Source of the DNA: Labrys okinawensis
GTDB lineage: Bacteria; Pseudomonadota; Alphaproteobacteria; Rhizobiales; Labraceae
Assembly: GCF_002982075.1 (NCBI RefSeq)
Contig: NZ_PUEJ01000017.1
Location: 37,032 to 101,031 of the forward strand
Length of the DNA: 64,000 nucleotides
Reading direction: 5' to 3'
Below, piece by piece: positions 55,292 through 63,147 of this stretch. The notes beneath the pieces are model-generated. The model was not told the origin of the DNA, ran no database searches, and saw only the letters and a program-made list of their open reading frames with translations. Every line of letters begins with the position of its first letter. Positions within the stretch are counted from its first letter, which is position 1. A program made the position numbers and the translations under genes.

Positions 55292-56404
55292 CTATCGTTC
55301 GTTGCCGAAATATTTGCGACGCAGCGCTTCGAGTTCGCCTGACTCCTGCAATTCCAGGATCTGAAGCGTGATGGTGTGACTGAGATTGTCGCCATGATGA
55401 AAGCCAAACCCGTATTTGTCGGGATGGAAGATCGGGCCCACCACCGACAGAGGCGATTTGACGTGGGTATGGGCGTAATATTCCAGAACCGGAGCATCAT
55501 CGATGATCGCCGCTATCTCGCCGCTGCCGAGCCCCGCCACGGCCTCGTCGATGCTCCGGTAGGCCTGGGTGGCAAGCCTGAGGTCATTGGAATAGTTTTC
55601 CGCGACACTGCCGCCGCGCACGCCAATGGTCCGGCCCGGAAGATCAGCCAGGGAGTTGATCTGATGCGTCAGGGTCAGGGCCGTCATCACACTGGTGACC
55701 GATGAGGTGACGTAGGCGATCACGGCCACGCCGCAGACCATCCATATGCCTCCCGAAATGCGGCCGATCCAACCCAGGGCATTAGGGCGCGTGACCTTGC
55801 CCGAGGTCGCGACCGACATGACCTCATAGAAACTCTCGGCCAGTCCCTCATGCCAACGATCCGGAAAGGTCGTGTCGAAACGTCGGTAGAACAATGCCAG
55901 CACGAGCGTGGCAACCAGGATGAGGGTCGCGAGCCATGCCATCGCCCGCAGGTGGCCGGCTCGTTCCAGCCCACCCAGAACCTGCCAGAAGCCCGCGCCG
56001 CCGCGCTCAGCCACCATGATGCGCAGGCCGGCATCATACCAGGGCTGGGAGAAGGTGATACGCTCCACCCGATCTTTCGTGATCGTCAAATTGGAAACGG
56101 CTACGCTGGCCTCGCCCCTGCGCACCGCTTCGATCAGCGCCTCGAAAGTGGGATACTCACGGTAGGAATAGGACAGCCCCAGCGGCCTCGCCGTGGCCTC
56201 CCATAAATCGATCGCCATACCTGAATAATGGGCGCCGTTCTTCATGACGAAGGGCGGGCTGACATAGACGCCGACATTCAGCGGTTTGCCGGCCGCGGGT
56301 GCGGTCTGGGTTTCTTGCGCCGAGGCCGCCGAAAGGACCAGGCTCCATGCCAGCAACAGCATGGCAATCGCGTACACCAGGCTTGCGCGCAATTCCGATC
56401 TCAT
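55292..56404 (-). CDS. GluR0-like ligand-gated ion channel/solute-binding protein
   Basis: This protein of about 370 residues has a signal peptide (SLVLSAASAQ), then a family 3 solute-binding fold split by a membrane channel module. Lobe 1 (about 41-135) contains GMAIDLWEATARPLG and NLTITKDRVERI. Helix 1 (MAWLATLILVATLVLALF), a re-entrant pore loop (SFYEVMSVATSGK) and helix 3 (IWMVCGVAVIAYVTSSVTSV) follow, then lobe 2. This is the order in prokaryotic glutamate receptors. The pore loop lacks the TVGYG potassium filter, having ATSGK instead. The start is ATG 56404 or 56473. Ion selectivity and ligand, probably an amino acid or similar anion, are unknown. Confidence 0.82.
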   Translation of the reverse strand: MRSELRASLVYAIAMLLLAWSLVLSAASAQETQTAPAAGKPLNVGVYVSPPFVMKNGAHYSGMAIDLWEATARPLGLSYSYREYPTFEALIEAVRRGEASVAVSNLTITKDRVERITFSQPWYDAGLRIMVAERGGAGFWQVLGGLERAGHLRAMAWLATLILVATLVLALFYRRFDTTFPDRWHEGLAESFYEVMSVATSGKVTRPNALGWIGRISGGIWMVCGVAVIAYVTSSVTSVMTALTLTHQINSLADLPGRTIGVRGGSVAENYSNDLRLATQAYRSIDEAVAGLGSGEIAAIIDDAPVLEYYAHTHVKSPLSVVGPIFHPDKYGFGFHHGDNLSHTITLQILELQESGELEALRRKYFGNER

Positions 56405-56590
56405 GCGTCGGAAGCGGCAGGCATGGGACAGGGTGCTGCACTCGCAATCAAAATAGAAACCTGCAAATGCCATTTCTTTCGGGGGGCGAGGCTATCGGCC
56501 CGATCCGGATACCGCAACCCTTTCAACGGTCTGACCCAAACCGCAAGGTTGCCGGTCGCCAGCGGACCGGCGCCCGTCCGGGCATTGAGT

Positions 56591-57368
56591 TTAGCAAGCT
56601 GGGTGGCCGGGGAAACCATTCAGTCTCGTGGCGTGGAGTGCTTCGTTTCTGGTCTCGAAAATATGAGGGGCAAGCCCGCGTTCGTTGAGGGCTTCTCCCA
56701 GCTTCATCCGCAGAAACGCACTGGTCGTATACCGTGAAACATGCGTGTAGTATCTCTCAGTCAAGTATTGAACCATAGCCGCATATTGATCGAGGATATC
56801 TTCTTCAATCTCGAATGAATCATAGTTCACGATTACGGGTACTTTTTTCCCGGCCGACCTGCACGCTGCCTCCACGCAGCTGCGGACAGAGTCCATATCC
56901 TGCAGGTTTCGCAGCTTAAGTCCTTCAAAATTGAGGAACAGTGTCTGCTGCTGCCTGTCGAAGGTGACGCGATCGACAAGCTTGATCGACAAAAGCATGT
57001 CCTTGAGGCCCATTGGTTCTGTCAGGAAGATCCTTCGATCCATCTCAACCCGGGCTCCTGATAATCGGCCGGAAAGCCATCTGGGCCAGAACGTCCCGTT
57101 CGATGTCGACGCCAGGCGTGGCCACCAATGGCGCGCTTGATCAGGTTTTCATGGGCCAGCAGGTTCATCCCCCGGGTCGCTCCATCCCCCGGGCCTCCCC
57201 CAAGAGCAGGGTCAGGTTCCGGGGAGCCGCCGTCTGCAGGAACCGCTGTGCCAGGCCGACCGCAAGCTGCTCCGGCACGCCATTGGTGCCGAAGCCCGAA
57301 AAACACAATGTGTCGTCGTCGCGCACAAGGCTGACGGCTTCCTCGATCGAAACAATCTTGTTCTTCAA
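56591..57368 (-). pseudogene. Decayed acyl-CoA:acetate/3-ketoacid CoA-transferase
   Basis: The beginning of a CoA-transferase is intact from ATG 57368 (KNKIVSIEEAVSLVRDDD). It is broken at a run of five G (57197-57201, plus-strand C), where six would keep the frame. The sequence continues in another frame as RGMNLLAHENLIKRAIGGH. It then jumps to PGVDIERDVLAQMAFRPII in a third frame, with several hundred residues missing between, and shifts again near 57050 to the C-terminal part (MDRRIFLTEPMGLKDMLL, 150 residues, end 56591). Full-length relatives are about 520-650 residues. It follows the 3-hydroxybutyrate dehydrogenase gene and would have activated acetoacetate. Confidence 0.82.
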
Positions 57369-57413
57369 CTCTCGGTCTCCGTGGAACCTTGCCGCAAGCG
57401 GCCGAACTCTCGG

Positions 57414-58196
57414 CTATTGCGCGGTCCAGCCGCCATCGACACTGATGGAGGAGCCCCGGATTTGTGACGCAGCCTCCGAACACAAGAACACCGCGACCTG
57501 GCCGAGCTGTTCGGGTGTCACGAACTCGCCCGACGGCTGTTTTTCCGCGAGCATGAGCTGCCTGGCCTTGTCGACGGGAATAGAGGCGTTCTTGGCCCGA
57601 TCGTCGATCTGCTTTTGAACCAGCGGTGTCAGTACCCAACCGGGACAAATGGCATTGCAGGTGATCCCGGTCTGCGCCGTTTCGAGGGCGACGGCCTTTG
57701 TCAGACCCACGACGCCATGTTTTGCGGCGACATAGGCGCTCTTGGCCGGGGAGGCGACAAGGCCATGGGCGGAGGCGACATTGATGATACGGCCCCAATT
57801 GCGTTCACGCATCCGAGGCAAGGCCGCGGCAATCGCATGAAAGTTGGAGGATAGATTGATTGCGATGATCGCATCCCACCGATCGGCGGGAAACTGCTCC
57901 ACCGGTGCCGTATATTGGATCCCCGCATTGTTGACGAGAATATCGATGCTGCCCAGCGCATTGGCACCATACTCGATCATCGCGGTGATTTCGGCTGGCC
58001 GCGACATATCGGCGCCGTGATAGAGGACCCGGACGCCGAATTCTTCGGCCAGCTCACTTCGAAGCTTCTCGATCGCGTCGGCTTCGCCCAGACCGTTGAT
58101 GATGAGATCGGCTTTGCTGGCCGCCAAGGCACGCGCGATGCCAAGCCCGATTCCGCTGGTGGAGCCGGTGACGAGCGCGGTTTTTCCTTTTAGCAT
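57414..58196 (-). CDS. 3-hydroxybutyrate dehydrogenase
   Basis: This 260-residue short-chain dehydrogenase has the NAD motif VTGSTSGIGLGIA and the catalytic YVAAKHG (Tyr-x3-Lys), with Ser in NVASAHGLVAS. Length and sequence (NAICPGWVLTPLVQKQIDDRA) match D-3-hydroxybutyrate dehydrogenases, which oxidise 3-hydroxybutyrate to acetoacetate. ATG 58196 follows AAAGGAATG. It lies between the GntP-type permease and the CoA-transferase remnant, in an operon for short-chain hydroxy acids or storage polymer products. Confidence 0.9.
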   Translation of the reverse strand: MLKGKTALVTGSTSGIGLGIARALAASKADLIINGLGEADAIEKLRSELAEEFGVRVLYHGADMSRPAEITAMIEYGANALGSIDILVNNAGIQYTAPVEQFPADRWDAIIAINLSSNFHAIAAALPRMRERNWGRIINVASAHGLVASPAKSAYVAAKHGVVGLTKAVALETAQTGITCNAICPGWVLTPLVQKQIDDRAKNASIPVDKARQLMLAEKQPSGEFVTPEQLGQVAVFLCSEAASQIRGSSISVDGGWTAQ

Positions 58197-58231
58197 GACT
58201 TCATTCCTTTGCTGCAAGAAGATATTCGGTA

Positions 58232-59623
58232 TTAAACCAGTCCAGTAGCGTAGTAGAACGCGATGACAACGAATACGGCGGCCGTCTTGATGCAGGTCAC
58301 CGCAAATATATCACCATATGATGTCTTGTGAGTCAGGCCTGTCACGGCGAGGACTGTTATCACGGCCCCATTGTGGGGAAGCGTATCCATGCCGCCGCTG
58401 GCCATGGCCGCCACCCGATGGAGAACCTCCATGGGGATGCCGCTTGCTTTTGCGGCGGCTATGAACTGGTCCGCCATGGTCGCAAGTGCGATGCTCATGC
58501 CACCGGACGCCGAACCGGTAATGCCGGCCAGGGAGGTCACGGTGATCGCTTCGTTCACGAGCGGATTGGGAATTTGCCGCAGGGCGTCTGCAATCACGAC
58601 GAAGCCGGGAAGGGCGGCGATCACCCCGCCGAAACCATATTCGGCCGCCGTGTTCATGGAGGCAAGCAGCGAGCCTGCGACAGCGGCCTTGGTGCCCTCG
58701 GCGAATTTCTGGCTCACCGGCTTGAAGGCGAAGACGAGCACCGTGAAGATGCCGAGTATCAGCGCGCCCTCCACCGCCCAGATGGCCGTAATGGGGCCTA
58801 CATCCGTGACCAGTGGTTTGGCCGCCGCGGTGAGTTTGACCTCATAGGACTTGCCGTAAAACATGGGGATCGCCATCGTCAGGAGCTTGTTCACGACGCC
58901 GACGACGATGAGGGGAAGGATGGCGATCCACGGGTTTGGCAGCATCTCGGCCTTGAAGGCTTCGGGCTCGTTGATATGGTTTTCGCCATACCCTTCTCCC
59001 CGGGCAGCCGCGACGCGGCGGCGCCATTCGAGATAGGTCAGGCCGACAGCCATGATGAAGACGGTCCCCACAAGGCCCAGCACCGGGGCGGCCCAGGTAT
59101 TGGTGCCGAAGAACGTCGTCGGGATGATGTTCTGGATCTGCGGGGTGCCGGGTAACGAATCCATGCTCACGGTGAACGCGCCGAGCGCGATGGTGCCGGG
59201 AATGAGGCGTTTGGGAATTCCGCCTTGCCGAAACATTTCGGCAGCAAAAGGATAGACGGCGAACACGACGACGAAGAGGGATACGCCACCATAAGTCAGG
59301 ATGACGCATACCAGCACAATCGACAATATCGCTCTTTCCCGGCCGATGACCGAAATGACCGACGATACGATGGATTTCGAAAATCCTGAGAGTTCGATTA
59401 CTTTTCCGAAGACGGCTCCGAGCAGAAAGACCGGGAAGTAAAGCTTTACGAAACCAACCATCTTGTCCATGAAAACGCCAGTGAACATTGGCGGGACGGC
59501 TGCTGGATCGGTGAGCAGAACCGCGAGAAGAGCTGCGATCGGCGCGAACAAAATCACGCTGAAGCCGCGATAGGCGACGAACATGAGAAGCGCCAAAGCG
59601 CCGATACAGATGAGAAAGTTCAT
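58232..59623 (-). CDS. GntP-family permease (3-hydroxybutyrate or gluconate-type uptake)
   Basis: This 463-residue inner-membrane carrier has about 12 helices and belongs to the gluconate:H+ symporter (GntP) family, judged from its glycine-rich helices and its 3-hydroxybutyrate gene neighbourhood. ATG 59623 follows AGGGGAGATT; the frame to 59689 is not needed. In this operon it probably imports 3-hydroxybutyrate or a related hydroxy acid, with the dehydrogenase downstream. The sigma-54 promoter is about 330 bp upstream. Confidence 0.9.
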   Translation of the reverse strand: MNFLICIGALALLMFVAYRGFSVILFAPIAALLAVLLTDPAAVPPMFTGVFMDKMVGFVKLYFPVFLLGAVFGKVIELSGFSKSIVSSVISVIGRERAILSIVLVCVILTYGGVSLFVVVFAVYPFAAEMFRQGGIPKRLIPGTIALGAFTVSMDSLPGTPQIQNIIPTTFFGTNTWAAPVLGLVGTVFIMAVGLTYLEWRRRVAAARGEGYGENHINEPEAFKAEMLPNPWIAILPLIVVGVVNKLLTMAIPMFYGKSYEVKLTAAAKPLVTDVGPITAIWAVEGALILGIFTVLVFAFKPVSQKFAEGTKAAVAGSLLASMNTAAEYGFGGVIAALPGFVVIADALRQIPNPLVNEAITVTSLAGITGSASGGMSIALATMADQFIAAAKASGIPMEVLHRVAAMASGGMDTLPHNGAVITVLAVTGLTHKTSYGDIFAVTCIKTAAVFVVIAFYYATGLV

Positions 59624-59844
59624 AATCTCCCCTAATTTTCTTTTTGATGTGGGCCGCCGAAATGGCGTCGCGCCGGCGCCAGGCTCCATTGTCTTGCGCG
59701 GCGAAAAGCATCCTTGATGGCGTCGACGCCTTCATCATCGGCTCACTGAGCGTTCCGGGCACTTTCAGCTTCGAATGCGCGGGAAACCTCATGGCCGTCG
59801 ACCACAGGCACATGTCCGCCTGGGCGTGTTTGTCGGGTCCGGAC

Positions 59845-59889
59845 CTAACTTGGAATATCCGGCGCGATGAGGATTGCAGCCTTTGACAT
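59845..59889 (-). other. Mini-ORF with ribosome-binding site in the operon leader
   Basis: ATG 59889 behind AAGGGAGAG opens a 14-codon frame, MSKAAILIAPDIPS, then TAG. It is the first translatable frame after the sigma-54 promoter. Past the stop the same frame continues for about 33 codons before another stop. It may be a leader peptide or the relic of a lost first gene. The rest of the gap 59624-60145 shows no gene. Confidence 0.4.
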
Positions 59890-59958
59890 CTCTCTCCCTT
59901 CCGTCTTCTTATGGCGTTTGCATTGGCAATGCCGGTCGAGGCTTGCATCCGGAACGGG

Positions 59959-59975
59959 AGCAAGGAGCGTGCCAG
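59959..59975 (-). promoter_or_regulatory. Sigma-54 (-24/-12) promoter of the 3-hydroxybutyrate operon
   Basis: The minus strand reads CTGGCACGCTCCTTGCT (59975 to 59959), matching the consensus YTGGCACG-N4-TTGCW at every conserved position. It points towards the GntP-type permease gene, with an expected start of transcription near 59949. The sigma-54 activator gene lies just upstream, which supports the assignment. Confidence 0.85.
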
Positions 59976-59996
59976 TTTCACGCAGTTTCTAACCTG

Positions 59997-60150
59997 CTGA
60001 AATCAGGCGTATTTTCGATCGCTTGGTGTTGAGAGCGGGCGAAGGAGTCCTGGATCTCGGACAGACCTTGGCGGCGGCTGGCCCTAACCCTATGGGAATT
60101 CTACGAAAACGCCGTGTCCAGCTTCTCGGACAAGGAATCCTGATTTCAGG
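59997..60150. promoter_or_regulatory. Candidate upstream activator sites for the sigma-54 regulator
   Basis: CTGAAATCAGG at 59997-60007 and the palindrome CCTGATTTCAGG at 60139-60150 are similar, centred roughly 50 and 195 bp upstream of the expected transcription start. The second overlaps the end of the regulator gene. A repeated TCTCGGACA occurs between them. Enhancer-binding proteins usually bind paired sites at 80-200 bp. Confidence 0.45.
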
Positions 60151-61558
60151 ACAGTCCAAGGATTCGAAGCCGTTCATACAGCCGCGACCGCGAGATACGA
60201 AGAGCTCGCGCCGCGACGGGTTTGCTGCCGCCCGCGGCGGCGAGCGCCTCCTTGATGACCTCTCGCTCGCGGCAGGCGAGGGCATCGGCCAGGCTCTGGG
60301 AGCGATTGACCGGCAAGAAGGGTGTTTGCAGGCTCGGGAGAACGTTCAGGAATTTGTCCGCCGAAAGCTGCGTGCCCTCGCAGGCGACGCTCGCGCGTTC
60401 GAGCACATTCCTGAGTTCGCGTACATTGCCGGGCCATGAGTAGGACATCAAAAGCGCGAGGGCATCGTCGGTCAACTCGAGCGGCAGCATGCCTTGATTG
60501 CGGGCGTGGGTTTCCAGCAGCGCTTCGGCGAGCGGTGCGACGTCGTCCACCCGCTCTCGCAGGGGCGGCACTTTGACGGTCAGCACATTGAGACGATAGT
60601 AGAGGTCGCGGCGAAATCTGCCGGCCTCCATTTCCTGTTCGAGGTTGCGGCTGGTCGCCGCCACGAGGCGGACGTTCACCCTTACGCTCTTGTCGGAGCC
60701 GAGCGGCTCGAACACCTGCTCCTCGAGCACGCGCAGGAGCTTGACCTGTAGTTGAGGGGCCATGTCCCCGATTTCATCGAGAAACAAAGTACCGCGGTCG
60801 GCCAGCTTGAACTTTCCTTCCCGCGCCTTCGTACTTGCGCCGGTGAAGGCGCCGGGCACATAGCCAAAGAACTCCGCCTCAACCAGATTTTCGGGAATTG
60901 CCGATGCGTTGACGGCGACGAACGGGCCGGAATTCCGCGAGGATGTGGCATGGATGGCCTGAGCGAGCAGTTCCTTTCCGGTGCCGGTCTCGCCGAGAAT
61001 GAGGACGGGGCTCTCCGATTGCGCGGCCCGTCGTGCCAGGCGTTTTACCTCCTGTATCGCGGCGCTGTTGCCGACGATATTCGAGAATCCGAAGCGCGCT
61101 CGCCGTTCGACCGCAAGCTCCTGGCGTACATGGTCGAGCTCCTTTTGGAGTTGCTCGAACTTGTTGACGAGCGGTTTGAGCTGATCCACGCGATCATAGA
61201 GAACAAAGCCGACCGCCCCGACCACCGAGCCGGACTTGTCCAGCAAGGGCAGCCGAGACACCACGAATTGACGATGTCCAAATTGCATGATGTCCAGAAG
61301 AATGGGCCGGCCCGTTTCTACCACCGTTCTTAGTTGACTTTCTGGGATGATATCCTCGACATCGAGGCCAACAATGTCGACAATTCGCTCTATGCCAAGT
61401 AATTCGCGGTACGGATCATTTATCCAAGCGATCCTGGAATGTTTATCGACACCGATTGCTCCTTCACAAAGGGCCTCGAATTGACCAAACAATTCGCTGA
61501 TTGCGCGCCGGTAGGATTTGTTGTCGTCAACCCCATGCCTCTCATTCCGTGAGACCAT
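60146..61558 (-). CDS. Sigma-54-dependent transcriptional activator (PAS, AAA+, Fis HTH)
   Basis: This 470-residue enhancer-binding protein has a PAS-like sensor (about 15-130, GVDKHSRIAWINDPYRELLG), a short coiled coil (VNKFEQLQKELDHVRQELAV), an AAA+ domain and a C-terminal Fis helix-turn-helix (GSKPVAARALRISRSRLYER). Motifs include Walker A GETGTGKE, the sigma-54 contact loop GAFTGA and Walker B GTLFLDEIGD. ATG 61558 has AGGGACG upstream; the frame to 61714 is not used. It should drive the promoter at 59959-59975. A cytoplasmic PAS domain suggests sensing of a metabolite or redox state. Confidence 0.92.
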   Translation of the reverse strand: MVSRNERHGVDDNKSYRRAISELFGQFEALCEGAIGVDKHSRIAWINDPYRELLGIERIVDIVGLDVEDIIPESQLRTVVETGRPILLDIMQFGHRQFVVSRLPLLDKSGSVVGAVGFVLYDRVDQLKPLVNKFEQLQKELDHVRQELAVERRARFGFSNIVGNSAAIQEVKRLARRAAQSESPVLILGETGTGKELLAQAIHATSSRNSGPFVAVNASAIPENLVEAEFFGYVPGAFTGASTKAREGKFKLADRGTLFLDEIGDMAPQLQVKLLRVLEEQVFEPLGSDKSVRVNVRLVAATSRNLEQEMEAGRFRRDLYYRLNVLTVKVPPLRERVDDVAPLAEALLETHARNQGMLPLELTDDALALLMSYSWPGNVRELRNVLERASVACEGTQLSADKFLNVLPSLQTPFLPVNRSQSLADALACREREVIKEALAAAGGSKPVAARALRISRSRLYERLRILGLS

Positions 61559-62244
61559 CAACGTCGTCCCTGTTTCGCGCCTCTTAAACGCGGAAGCTAT
61601 CCGATTGTCGGTCGCACTTCCAATTGTCCGGACCGGCCGCTGACCGCCCGCCGGTCGTCGTCGAGTGGTGTTTCGCGCGCGGCGACACGGGCTAAACCGC
61701 GCGTAAGCCTGCACATGACGGCGAGAAACTGCAGGATCCCGCGGGTACGTCCGAACGGCGTGAGACGACGGGAAACGATGGTGTTATGGCCATCTCCATC
61801 ACGGTTGTTTCCATGGCGGATGTCTGGAAATTCGAGTTCCTCTCATGCGACGACCCTGCATGTGGGTTTCTTGGACGGAAACGTTATGTGGTCAGGCGCC
61901 GGCTCGAAAAAGCTGTCTTGATCCTTGTGGATAGCCCTTTGAATAGGGAGTTTTCGTACTTCTGCGACGTATGGGGCTCGGCATCATCGCCAGCGGGCTC
62001 CGGCTTTCGAGCATGTCCCGCTTACAAGCCGTAAATTTTTTACGCTTCCACCTGAATGTTTACGTTTTGGACAAATCAGTAAATATCCATTTGGATAATA
62101 TGATTATCTGATGTCTAAATTCATAAAGACTTTATTCTTTGCTTATGAAATCGGGGGATTTGAGTCTTTTTTCCGTGATATGTAAGGGTTTACATGTTAT
62201 GCGGGCCCTTCAGTCATACGGCTATTACGTAAGGGGGCGGTTTC
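61559..62244. other. Intergenic region with an AT-rich right half
   Basis: About 690 bp without a convincing gene. From about 62040 the composition becomes AT-rich. An inverted repeat ATGTAA-GGGT-TTACAT lies at 62180-62195, and GTAAGGG recurs near 62229, both possible operator elements for the LuxR-type gene. Confidence 0.4.
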
Positions 62245-63033
62245 TTGGGAAACGCAAGAGGGGGCAAGGGAAATGATCGCCCGTTTTCTGCCGACGATGA
62301 CGGAGAAGGTGGAAACGTTTTGCCAGGCAATCTTAATGTTTCTTCGTCAGAGAACGTGAAGGTGATTGATGTGACGTTGAAAGTTGGAGGAACTATAGAT
62401 GATATTTTTATAGTGTGTGAAAACAAATTAATTCTTGGATGTATAGTTCAATGCCTAAGAATATATAATGCTGCGGCCTCCATAGTTGGTTGTTCTTCGC
62501 TGTCTCAGCTCGATTTGCAGGGTGGAAGAGGAGCGCCGTTGGTGATGTTGTGTGGTTTAGGTGCTGAGGCGACACACCGAGTTATCGACCAAGATCTGCC
62601 TCTGGTCCTTGAGCGGTTTCCACTTGCGAAGGTTGTCATTATTTCAGACGTGGAGAGTCCGCTTCAGATAGGAAGATCGCTGGAGTTGGGAGCGAAGGGG
62701 TTCATCGGAATGAGCTCGACCTTCGAAATCGTGCTGGCGGCCATACGTCTTGTTTGGGCGGGCGGGATTTTTATCCCGGCATCCAGTATTGGCGGCACCA
62801 ATATGGCCTCTGCTGCCCCCCAGGAAGCAAAATTGCAGTTGGTGGGGCTCACTCCGCGGCAGATCGAAATCGTCAAATGCCTTCGGCGAGGCGAAAGAAA
62901 CATGGATATTGCAAAAAAATTCGGCCTCAAGGAGAGCACTGTGAGTGTTCATATTAGAAACATCATGGAAAAGCTAAAAGTTAAGAGCCGAATGGAAATC
63001 ATATATCTTACAAAAGGTATGTTCGAAGATTAA
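62245..63033 (+). CDS. LuxR-type transcriptional regulator with degenerate receiver
   Basis: This 262-residue regulator ends in a LuxR/NarL helix-turn-helix (LTPRQIEIVKCLRRGERNMD, IAKKFGLKESTVSVHIRNIM). The middle (about 50-170) resembles a response-regulator receiver, but the phosphorylation Asp is not present: the strand reads PLVMLCGLG where a conserved Asp would be, so it is likely phosphorylation-independent. The TTG start at 62245 follows AAGGGGG. Base composition is low in GC compared with the rest of the window. It is placed before a large polysaccharide-type protein gene and may control it. Confidence 0.82.
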   Translation: MGNARGGKGNDRPFSADDDGEGGNVLPGNLNVSSSENVKVIDVTLKVGGTIDDIFIVCENKLILGCIVQCLRIYNAAASIVGCSSLSQLDLQGGRGAPLVMLCGLGAEATHRVIDQDLPLVLERFPLAKVVIISDVESPLQIGRSLELGAKGFIGMSSTFEIVLAAIRLVWAGGIFIPASSIGGTNMASAAPQEAKLQLVGLTPRQIEIVKCLRRGERNMDIAKKFGLKESTVSVHIRNIMEKLKVKSRMEIIYLTKGMFED

Positions 63034-63147
63034 GTATGTAAAAAATGTATATTATATTAATAATTTTGTATTTATATGGCTTAGTACTTATTTAGAATGT
63101 ATATTTTGTCTATAGATTGATGATGCGGGCGGTCGAACTGGTGCACT
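63034..63147. other. Very AT-rich intergenic segment
   Basis: The stretch 63034-63118 is nearly all A and T, unlike the GC-rich background. It may hold the promoter of the gene at 63148 and marks a compositional boundary. Confidence 0.5.

Noticed and set aside
59644..59886. 80-residue plus-strand frame in the sigma-54 leader
   Set aside because: It is antisense to the predicted transcript, has no good start and no protein features. The leader mini-ORF is on the other strand.
61786..62034. 82-residue plus-strand frame between the sigma-54 activator and the LuxR-type gene
   Set aside because: Contains a Cys-rich but unconvincing sequence, with no ribosome-binding site. Not enough support.
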